8,288 bases of DNA from CAYYKK01 sp964467935 (lineage in GTDB: Bacteria; Myxococcota_A; Polyangia; Polyangiales; Polyangiaceae): NCBI GenBank assembly GCA_964467935.1, contig CAYYKK010000327.1, positions 1-8,288 of the forward strand. Reading direction: 5' to 3'. How positions within the stretch are numbered: position 1 is the first letter of the stretch; every line of letters begins with the position of its first letter. The notes beneath the pieces were generated by a model, which was not told where the DNA came from, did not search any database, and worked only from the letters and a program-made list of their open reading frames with translations. Positions 1-8,288 of this stretch are shown here, piece after piece. A program made the translations under genes and the position numbers.

Positions 1-210
1 GCGCTCCCGGTGGGCGACATGGTCGCACCGCGCGCCGCGATCGACGCCAGCGTCCCCTACGCGGACGCGCGCCGACGCGCGATCGAGGCCTTCGAGCAGG
101 CGTACGTGACGGACCTCCTCGCGCGCCATCACGGTCAGGTCTCGAAGGCCGCAGCCGCGGCCGCAATGGACCGCGTCTACTTGTACAAGCTGGTCAAGCG
201 TCATCGCTGA
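1..210 (+). CDS. Fis-type transcriptional regulator, C-terminal fragment (5' end outside window)
   Basis: Only the last 69 residues are visible; the frame is open to the left edge and ends at TGA 208-210. The fragment matches the Fis-type helix-turn-helix (HTH_8) that ends many bacterial enhancer-binding proteins: an amphipathic helix (AFEQAYVTDLLARHHGQVS) leads into an alanine-rich first HTH helix and then a basic recognition helix (RVYLYKLVKRHR). In sigma54-dependent activators this domain binds upstream enhancer DNA, while a central AAA+ domain remodels the polymerase. That central domain and any sensor or FHA domain would lie off the window, so the sigma54 link is inferred from the C-terminus alone. 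The last 10 bp overlap the stop end of the convergent kinase gene. An alternative is a short stand-alone Fis-like protein, which is less likely because the frame is open to the edge with no evident start context. Confidence 0.85.
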   Translation, partial: ALPVGDMVAPRAAIDASVPYADARRRAIEAFEQAYVTDLLARHHGQVSKAAAAAAMDRVYLYKLVKRHR

Positions 211-3200
211 GCGAGCTCCAGCACGTAGGCGTGATCCCGTGTGGCGCGAAACGCCGCACGGCGCTCGGGCGGGAGCGAGCGCGCATGCCGCTCGACGCGC
301 GCGACGAGCGCCCCGAGCACCTGGCGGTGATCGTCCCCGCGCGCGCGGAGGACGTCGAGGTGGATACGAGCGATGAGCGAACGACCGAGCGGAGGACACC
401 CTTCGACCTCGACGGCACGGCTCGAGTGCTGCATCGCCTCTTCGAGCCGGCCCGCGTCGAGGGCGATGCGCGCGGCAATCGCGTGCGCGTAGGCGACGAC
501 CCACGGCGTGACGAGCTTCTCGTCGATCCCGTCGAGCGCGCGAGCGATCAAGCGCTCGGCCTCGCTTCGATCACCCTTTTCGTGGTGAGCGAACGCAGCG
601 AGCGCGTACGCGTGATGCGGATCGTGCTCGTAGGCGCGCCGCGCTTGCGCGATGGTCTCGTCGAGGCGGCCATCGAAGAGGTCGCACCATCCGAGATGGA
701 GCGCACACCACGCGCCGAAGAGCGGCGCGTTTCCGACCTGTCGCAGCGTGGCCTCGAAGAGCGCGCGCGCCCCCGAGGTGTCGCCTCCTTCGAAGAGTAG
801 GATCCCGTTGCCGAACCTGAGCAGGTTGGTCCCGATGGGATCTGCGGCCTCGACCATCAGCGCCGCCCCCTCGTCCCCGGCCCGCTGCAGCGCACCGAGA
901 TCGTGGTCTCGCCGGAGAAGCATCGCGACGCGCGCGTACCGGACGTACCCTCGAAAGGCAGCATCGGTCTCGACCGTGCGGATGAGCTCCTCCGCGCGCG
1001 CCATCAGCGCGTCGGTCGCCGCGTGCTGTCCGAGACTGTCGAGGATGTCGACCGAGGTCGAGAGCGCCCACCCGTACGCGCCCGTCGGCCTCCCGAGCGG
1101 CGAGGTCGAGAGGATCGATTGGATGATCGCCGGTGCGAGCTCGACGTCGCCGACGTAGGCGCCCGACGACAGGGTGTAGGCAGCTGCCGCGTACCAATGC
1201 GCCGAGCGCGGAGGCAAGAGGCTGCTCGCCTCCTTCGCTGCCGTCGCCGCGCGACGATGCTCGCCGGTCATCGCGCTGGCCATCGCCTCGACGAGCCGGA
1301 GGTCTCCCAGGATCTCCCCCGTCGCGCCCGAATGAACGCCGCGCTCCACGAGCGCCAGCGCCGCGGAGACGTTCCACGACTCGAGGGCTTGCCTGGCCGC
1401 TCGCGCGAAGCACGGTGCCGCCCGCGCACGATCGCCGGCACGCTCGAAATGCTCGGCGAGAATCAGCGCGTCCTTCTCCCCCGCCTTCTCGAGCCACGCG
1501 GCAGCGTGCGCGTGCAGCTCTGCGCGATCCTCCTCCGCGAGCATCGCGTACGCGGCGTCGCGCAAGAGACCGTGACGGAACTGGTATTCGCCGGCGAACT
1601 TCCGATCCGCGGAGGGCACGACGACCTCCTGAGCGACGAGGCGCGAGAAGACCTCGGCCGCGTTGCCGTCGGGACCGAGCAAGCTCGCGACGCCCTGCTC
1701 CCAGAAAGTCTCGCCGAACACGCTGGCCACCCTGAGGAGCCGCCGGCACTCCGCGTCGAGGCGGGCGATGCGCGACTCAGCGAGGGCGAGCACGGTCTCG
1801 GGCAGCGAGTCGGCGCCGCGCTCGGCGACGTGGCGGATCAGCTCCTCGAGGTGGAAGGCGTTGCCGTCGGCGCGCCCGACGATGCGGGCGAGGCTCGCGT
1901 CGTCGATGGCTCCGAGCACGCTCCTGACCAGCTTCTCGCCGGCACGACGCGTGAGCGCCGAGAGCTTGATCTCTTGCACGGCCGCGCGCGCCCAGAGCTG
2001 CGGGAACAGATCGTGGACCTCCGGGCGTCCGAGCGCGAGCACCATCAAGGGACGTGCCTCGTTCGCGCGCAGCGCCTCGTCGAGATACGCGACGCTCGCG
2101 CCGTCGCCCCAGTGCAGATCTTCGATCACGCACAAGAGAGGTCCCGCATCCGAGAGCGCCGCGATCCATTCGGCGAAGCTGCGCGAGAGCCAGTTCGCGA
2201 GGGCGCGGGCGTCATCGCGCGCTGCGCGCAGGAGCGCGCTCGGCTCCGCCGGCGGGGCGGCGACGAGCTCGCCGAGCATCTCCGCCTCGCGCGCGAGCAC
2301 GCCGCCCGTGAACAGCTCCTCGAGGTGCGCGCGAAGCATCGCGTGCTGGATATCCGGCGGGTCGCCTTCTCGCAGGCCGGCGGCGTTTCGCACGAGCTGA
2401 CGGGCGAGGCCGAGCGCGGAGCCCGCGCCGACCGGATCGCCACGCGCGATGAGGACCTTCGCGTCACTGCCTACGCGGCCGAGCAGCTCGTGCGCGAGGC
2501 GCGTCTTGCCGCTGCCCGCGGGGCCCGTCACCACCGTCGCGCGCGCGACGGGCTCCGAGATGCACTCGCGGAGCGTCGCGTCGAGCAGAGCGAGCTCCTT
2601 GTCGCGGCCGACGTAGGGCGTGCGCTTCCCGAGCAGCGTGCGCGGAGCTGCGCCGTGACGCGAGGCGCCGACGAGCGCGCCGTCGACGATCTCGAACCGA
2701 TCGCCGAGGAGCGTCGCCGAGACGTCGTCGATGGCGATCCCGCGCGTGCGCGGCGTGAGCGTGGCGAGACGATCGATGATCGGCCCGTACGCGCCGGCGT
2801 GCGTGTCGGTCACCCGCCCCGTCGCGATGGCGAGCGTCGCCTGTGGGTGCTCGCGCGCGATGGCGAGCGCGCGCGCGGCGGCGGCGGTCGCGGGATCTTG
2901 CCCCCCGAACTCGAGGAGCTTCGCGCCGCCTTCGAGCGACAGCGCGCCTTCGAGGGGCGAGTCGACGCCCCGCGCGAGGACGATGGTGATGAGCCTCTGC
3001 TCCCGATCGCCGACCCCGCCGCTCGAGCCGCTCGAGCGCGAGCGCTCACTGGTCTCGAGCGCGCGCAGCACGGCGACCGCGTCGCGCGGTCGCGACGCGG
3101 GATCCTTCGCGAGCATGCGCCTGACGAGCTCGTCGAGCTGCGGCGGAACGCTCGGCTCGAAGTGCCGCGTCCGCGGCGCCTCTTCGAGGAGCACCTTGGC

Positions 3201-3890
3201 GAGCACCGCGATCGCGTTCGCCCCGGAGAAGGCGGGCCTGCCCGTGATGCACTCGAACAGGACGCATCCGAGCGCGAAGACGTCCGAGCGCGCATCGACG
3301 TCGTGCGAGCCGCGCGCTTGCTCGGGCGACATGTACCCGACGGTGCCGATCACCATGCCGGTGCGAGTGATGGGCACCGCGGTCGTTTCGTACGCCGTGC
3401 CGACGTGGGTGCGGGCGATGCCGAAGTCGAGGACTTTGATCCTCGCCGGATCGCCGCCCACGAGGAACAGGTTCCCGGGCTTGATGTCCCGATGCACGAT
3501 GGACCGCGCGTGCGCCGCCGCCAGCGCCTCGCTCACGCGACGCGCGATGACGCGCGCGCTCTCGACCGAGATGCGCCCTCGCGCGAGGTGCGTGCGCAGG
3601 TCCTCGCCGTCGAGCCACTCCATGGCGAGGAACGGCCGGTCTCCCACCCGGCCGTGCGCGACGTAGCCGACGATCGCCGGATGCGAGAGCTCCGCGAGCA
3701 GGCGAGCCTCCTGCTCGAACCGCGTGTCGCTGCCCTCCTCGGCGAGGACCTTCACCGCGACGAGACCGTCGGTGCGCCGGTCGCGAGCGCGGTAGACCAC
3801 GCCCATCCCTCCGCTCCCCGCGAGCGTCTCGATGACGAAGCGTCCGCCGACGACGTCTCCTCCCCGCATCGACTCCGGATTGTCCAACAT
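201..3890 (-). CDS. Ser/Thr protein kinase fused to pseudo-cyclase, STAND/AAA ATPase and TPR-like C-terminus
   Basis: This is a predicted 1229-residue cytoplasmic signalling protein. Residues ~17-275 form a complete Hanks-type kinase: glycine loop GSGGMG (25-30), ATP-binding K47, probable partner E61, catalytic loop HRDIKPGN (133-140), DFG (155-157), SPE (188-190) and the DVFALG helix (203-208). An RD kinase like this is probably active and regulated by Thr phosphorylation in the 161-183 segment. Residues ~296-415 resemble a shortened class III cyclase domain lacking its metal-binding aspartates. Residues ~425-700 are a STAND/AAA-type ATPase with Walker A GPAGSGKT (456-463) and Walker B LLCVIEDLHWGD (585-596). 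Residues ~800-1229 are helical and TPR-like and may sense a ligand or partner. I see no membrane segment and no C-terminal DNA-binding HTH. The broad plan recalls PknK-type kinases and is frequent in myxobacteria. The start is uncertain: ATG 3890 lacks a clear ribosome site, and GTG 3896 and ATG 3869 are alternatives, all sparing the kinase domain. Target and signal are unknown. Confidence 0.93.
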   Translation of the reverse strand: MLDNPESMRGGDVVGGRFVIETLAGSGGMGVVYRARDRRTDGLVAVKVLAEEGSDTRFEQEARLLAELSHPAIVGYVAHGRVGDRPFLAMEWLDGEDLRTHLARGRISVESARVIARRVSEALAAAHARSIVHRDIKPGNLFLVGGDPARIKVLDFGIARTHVGTAYETTAVPITRTGMVIGTVGYMSPEQARGSHDVDARSDVFALGCVLFECITGRPAFSGANAIAVLAKVLLEEAPRTRHFEPSVPPQLDELVRRMLAKDPASRPRDAVAVLRALETSERSRSSGSSGGVGDREQRLITIVLARGVDSPLEGALSLEGGAKLLEFGGQDPATAAAARALAIAREHPQATLAIATGRVTDTHAGAYGPIIDRLATLTPRTRGIAIDDVSATLLGDRFEIVDGALVGASRHGAAPRTLLGKRTPYVGRDKELALLDATLRECISEPVARATVVTGPAGSGKTRLAHELLGRVGSDAKVLIARGDPVGAGSALGLARQLVRNAAGLREGDPPDIQHAMLRAHLEELFTGGVLAREAEMLGELVAAPPAEPSALLRAARDDARALANWLSRSFAEWIAALSDAGPLLCVIEDLHWGDGASVAYLDEALRANEARPLMVLALGRPEVHDLFPQLWARAAVQEIKLSALTRRAGEKLVRSVLGAIDDASLARIVGRADGNAFHLEELIRHVAERGADSLPETVLALAESRIARLDAECRRLLRVASVFGETFWEQGVASLLGPDGNAAEVFSRLVAQEVVVPSADRKFAGEYQFRHGLLRDAAYAMLAEEDRAELHAHAAAWLEKAGEKDALILAEHFERAGDRARAAPCFARAARQALESWNVSAALALVERGVHSGATGEILGDLRLVEAMASAMTGEHRRAATAAKEASSLLPPRSAHWYAAAAYTLSSGAYVGDVELAPAIIQSILSTSPLGRPTGAYGWALSTSVDILDSLGQHAATDALMARAEELIRTVETDAAFRGYVRYARVAMLLRRDHDLGALQRAGDEGAALMVEAADPIGTNLLRFGNGILLFEGGDTSGARALFEATLRQVGNAPLFGAWCALHLGWCDLFDGRLDETIAQARRAYEHDPHHAYALAAFAHHEKGDRSEAERLIARALDGIDEKLVTPWVVAYAHAIAARIALDAGRLEEAMQHSSRAVEVEGCPPLGRSLIARIHLDVLRARGDDHRQVLGALVARVERHARSLPPERRAAFRATRDHAYVLELAQR

Positions 3891-3954
3891 GGCCACGCGT
3901 ATTGCGAGCCGCACGCCAACCGGGCCTTCGAGCGTTTCTCGGGGCGCGTAGCTC

Positions 3955-4009
3955 CGCAGGCAACAGGCCCGAGGGCGGGTGTCGTCGCGCAGGCAACCTA
4001 GGGCCCGAG
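3955..4009. repeat. Imperfect two-part direct repeat upstream of the SDR gene
   Basis: The 10-mer cgcaggcaac occurs at 3955-3964 and again at 3988-3997, 33 bp apart. Each copy is followed by ggcccgag, at 3966-3973 and 4002-4009. The second unit has a few extra bases (ctag) between the halves. The spacing is close to three helical turns, which would suit a cooperative DNA-binding protein. It may also be a chance or slippage-derived duplication in GC-rich DNA. Confidence 0.45.
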
Positions 4010-4042
4010 ATGACGAGAGACAGGCGTGGCACGCCGTTCGCT

Positions 4043-4046
4043 GGAG
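4043..4046 (+). promoter_or_regulatory. Ribosome binding site (GGAG) for the SDR gene
   Basis: GGAG lies 9 nt before ATG 4056. It favours that start over the in-frame GTG at 4026, which would add ten residues (MARRSLERAA) ahead of the nucleotide-binding fold. The start at 4056 also puts the TGxxGxxG motif directly after the first beta strand, as is usual for extended SDR proteins. Confidence 0.6.
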
Positions 4047-4055
4047 CGGGCAGCC

Positions 4056-5036
4056 ATGAGACAAGCACTCGTCACCGGAGCCAATGGTCACATCGGAGCG
4101 AACCTCGCGCGCGAGCTCGTCGAGCACGGATATCGCGTCGTCGCGCTCGTGCGGGAGGGCGCGGATCTGCGCGGCCTCGAAGGCGTCGACGTCCGCATCG
4201 AGCGCGGCGACGTCGTCGACGAGGCGAGCGTGCGCCGCGCGATGGATGGTTGCGCGGTCGTGTTCCACCTCGCCGCGCCGTACACCCTCTGGGCGACGAG
4301 CGACGACGCCATCGTCGATCCGGCGGTGCGCGGCACCGAGAACGTGATCCGCGCCGCCAAGGCATGCGGCGTCGAGCGCGTGGTCCTGACGGGGAGCTGC
4401 AACGCGGTGGGCTTCACGCGAGGCGAGCCGCTCGACGAGACGACGTTCCGGGCCTCCGCGTCGTCGCCGTACATGCGCGCGAAGCGCGAGCAAGAGCTCT
4501 GCGCGCGCACGCTGGCCGACGAGCTCGGCGTCGACGTCGTGACCGTGCTGCCGACCGCCGTGCTCGGCCCCTACGACTTCAAGAAGACGCCTACCACCAG
4601 CCCGTTCGTCGACGCGCTTCGCGGCAGAGGACCGGTGCCGTTCCCCATGAACCTCGTCGACGTGCGCGACGTCGCGCGCGGGCATCGCCTCGCGGCCGAG
4701 CGAGGCGTGCGTGGGGAGCGCTACCTCCTGGGCGGCGACAACGTCGACGTCCCCACGCTCGCCTCGCTGATCGAGAAGACCACCGGCAAGAAGCCGGCGC
4801 AGAGCCTCCCGCCCCTGTGGATCCTTCGGGCGGTCGCCGCCGTGTCCGAGCTCGCGGCGAAGCTCTCCGGAAAGCCGCCCATGATCACGCGCGCGATCCT
4901 CGACGACGTCGGCGGAGGCGCGCCGCTCTTCGTGATCGACAAGGCGAAGACCGAGCTCGGCTACGCGCCCCGTGGCGCCCATCAGGTGGTGGAAGCGACG
5001 GCCTCGTGGGCGCGCGAGATGAAGTGGCTCGCCTGA
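4056..5036 (+). CDS. NAD(P)-dependent epimerase/dehydratase/reductase, extended SDR family
   Basis: This is a predicted 326-residue cytoplasmic oxidoreductase with a Rossmann fold. The dinucleotide motif TGANGHIG is at residues 7-14 after the first strand (MRQALV). Asp/Val at 52-53 in RGDVVD probably contacts the adenine, HLAAP (71-75) is the fourth-strand motif, S114 lies in TGSCNAVG, and the catalytic pair Y139/K143 is in YMRAK. DVRDVARGH (202-210) is the segment common to dihydroflavonol-4-reductase-like and related SDR enzymes. Length and motif order are normal and all catalytic residues are present. The closest recognisable style is the DFR-like or hopanoid-associated (HpnA-like) sugar epimerase group, but no hopanoid, sugar or flavonoid-type genes are nearby, so the substrate is unknown. 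The gene stands alone on the plus strand, divergent from the kinase, with no strong terminator immediately downstream. The start is supported by a GGAG at 4043-4046. Confidence 0.92.
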   Translation: MRQALVTGANGHIGANLARELVEHGYRVVALVREGADLRGLEGVDVRIERGDVVDEASVRRAMDGCAVVFHLAAPYTLWATSDDAIVDPAVRGTENVIRAAKACGVERVVLTGSCNAVGFTRGEPLDETTFRASASSPYMRAKREQELCARTLADELGVDVVTVLPTAVLGPYDFKKTPTTSPFVDALRGRGPVPFPMNLVDVRDVARGHRLAAERGVRGERYLLGGDNVDVPTLASLIEKTTGKKPAQSLPPLWILRAVAAVSELAAKLSGKPPMITRAILDDVGGGAPLFVIDKAKTELGYAPRGAHQVVEATASWAREMKWLA

Positions 5037-5098
5037 GAAACGAACACTCCGGCGAGGGATTCGTGGCTCGTGCGCTGAGCCTCGCGACCGTGGGCGAC

Positions 5099-5121
5099 GC
5101 GCGGGATTCCTACCCTCGCGC
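5099..5121. other. GC-rich hairpin downstream of the SDR gene
   Basis: gcgcggg (5099-5105) can pair with ccc (5113-5115) plus gcgc (5118-5121), with a 2-nt bulge (tc) and a 7-nt loop. It sits 63 bp past the SDR stop. Neither strand shows a T-rich run after it, so it is not a canonical rho-independent terminator. It could still stabilise the 3' end of the SDR transcript or act with Rho. Confidence 0.25.
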
Positions 5122-5160
5122 CGAAGGATCGACGTCTCCCCATCCCGAGAACGGCCCCGC

Positions 5161-5289
5161 TCAGATGGGGATCTTCTCGTGCTCGACGAGCCTCGCCAGG
5201 GCACCCTCCATCAGCGCGCGCGCCTTCGCGGTCGTCTCGTGGAGAGAGCGGTGAACGGCCTTTTCGCTCGCGGATCCCGACCTGAGCAT
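5161..5289 (-). CDS. Possible small protein (42 aa) or remnant of a larger gene
   Basis: A minus-strand frame starting at ATG 5289 and ending at TGA 5161-5163 encodes 42 residues. I do not recognise it. The C-terminal part (KAVHRSLHETTAKARALM then EGALARLVEHEKIPI) reads like a genuine charged amphipathic helix, and its codons mostly end in G or C as in the flanking genes. Against it, no Shine-Dalgarno sequence precedes the ATG and the frame is closed by TAG at 5305-5307. A neighbouring frame just upstream (5270-5355, containing VFDERASLWGIELDPGVDLV) also looks coding-like. The two would join if one base were gained or lost near the AAAA at about 5260-5264, so this may be the decayed end of a longer gene. 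It lies downstream of the rpoC terminator, so it would need its own promoter or readthrough. Confidence 0.3.
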   Translation of the reverse strand: MLRSGSASEKAVHRSLHETTAKARALMEGALARLVEHEKIPI

Positions 5290-5352
5290 CGCGGTGGACG
5301 AGGTCTACGCCGGGATCGAGCTCGATACCCCAGAGCGACGCACGCTCGTCGA

Positions 5353-5396
5353 AGACAGAAAGAGAAACGAGGCGCCCGGTCTCCCGAGCGCCTCGT
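5353..5396 (-). terminator. Rho-independent terminator of rpoC
   Basis: Read on the minus strand, cgaggcgc (5395-5388) pairs perfectly with gcgcctcg (5375-5368). The helix continues past a single mismatch with three more G-C pairs (cgg/ccg) and closes on a 4-nt loop; an A-T pair (5396/5367) can extend its base. It is followed at once by the T-rich tract tttctctttctgtcttc (5369 side down to 5353). It begins about 35 bp after the rpoC stop codon. Only the minus orientation has the T tract, so it acts on rpoC rather than on the SDR gene. Confidence 0.88.
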
Positions 5397-5430
5397 CCTT
5401 TCGCGGAGCGTGCTCTCCGTCAGCCGGAGC

Positions 5431-8288
<2,858 letters not shown>

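Larger units (their letters stand above)
3891..4055. promoter_or_regulatory. Divergent intergenic region between kinase and SDR genes
   Basis: These 165 bp separate the two divergent start codons, so both promoters should lie here unless either is leaderless or further upstream. I could not identify convincing -35/-10 hexamers on either strand, nor a GG-N10-GC sigma54 element. The region contains a spaced direct repeat (3955-4009) and a small palindrome, ggcgt-ggc-acgcc, at 4023-4035, either of which could be an operator. The regulatory role is inferred only from gene orientation. Confidence 0.5.

Noticed and set aside
903..4001. A 1032-codon open frame on the plus strand
   Set aside because: It lies antisense to the kinase gene, its translation is Arg/Ala/Glu-rich low complexity with no domain, and it is explained by GC-ending codons removing stops on the opposite strand.
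4056..5036. Assigning the SDR gene as hpnA (hopanoid-associated sugar epimerase)
   Set aside because: The N-terminal half resembles that group, but the same features are shared by DFR-like reductases and other SDRs, and no hopanoid genes are in the window.
5028..5056. Inverted repeat ctcgcc/ggcgag around the SDR stop codon
   Set aside because: The stem is only 6 bp with a 17-nt loop and no T tract follows, so it is not supportable as a terminator.
5137..5171. Inverted repeat tccccat/atgggga
   Set aside because: The arms are 7 bp but the loop is 21 nt and neither strand has a proper T run after it. It is likely chance.
3891..5204. Upstream extension of the kinase reading frame to 5204
   Set aside because: The extension would run antisense through the whole SDR gene and translates to Arg/His/Cys-rich sequence without domain character. 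The kinase domain begins normally after the start at 3890.

Overview
The window is GC-rich throughout. Its genes show the very strong G/C bias at third codon positions that leaves long open frames on the antisense strand. The best guess for the source is a Myxococcota bacterium (Polyangiales or Sandaracinaceae type). That rests on a proteobacterial-type RNA polymerase beta' subunit, a Fis-type regulator C-terminus, and a very large Ser/Thr kinase-ATPase-TPR protein of a kind abundant in myxobacteria. The taxonomic placement is inference from family resemblance, not from a marker search.

Layout, left to right. (1) 1-210, plus: the last 69 codons of a Fis-type transcriptional regulator, probably the C-terminus of a sigma54-dependent activator; the rest lies off the left edge. 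(2) 201-3890, minus: a complete 1229-residue multidomain signalling protein with an N-terminal Hanks-type kinase, a shortened cyclase-like segment that appears catalytically dead, a STAND/AAA-type ATPase, and a helical TPR-like C-terminus. Its stop overlaps the regulator's stop by 10 bp, tail to tail. (3) 3891-4055: a 165-bp divergent intergenic region containing a spaced direct repeat. (4) 4056-5036, plus: an NAD(P)-dependent epimerase/reductase of the extended SDR class. (5) 5037-5430: a 394-bp interval with a possible 42-residue reading frame (or gene remnant) on the minus strand, a GC-rich hairpin, and a clear rho-independent terminator for rpoC. (6) 5431-8288, minus: the C-terminal two thirds of rpoC, running off the right edge.

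The genes do not form one pathway. rpoC is the distal end of an essential transcription operon that stops at its own terminator. The kinase-ATPase and the convergent Fis regulator are both signalling proteins and could be functionally linked, but only their adjacency supports this. The SDR enzyme is divergent from the kinase and stands alone here. The most interesting points are the pseudo-cyclase domain in the kinase fusion, the 10-bp stop-to-stop overlap, and the short coding-like stretch downstream of rpoC. I see no mobile element, CRISPR array, tRNA or rRNA, and no clearly novel system.
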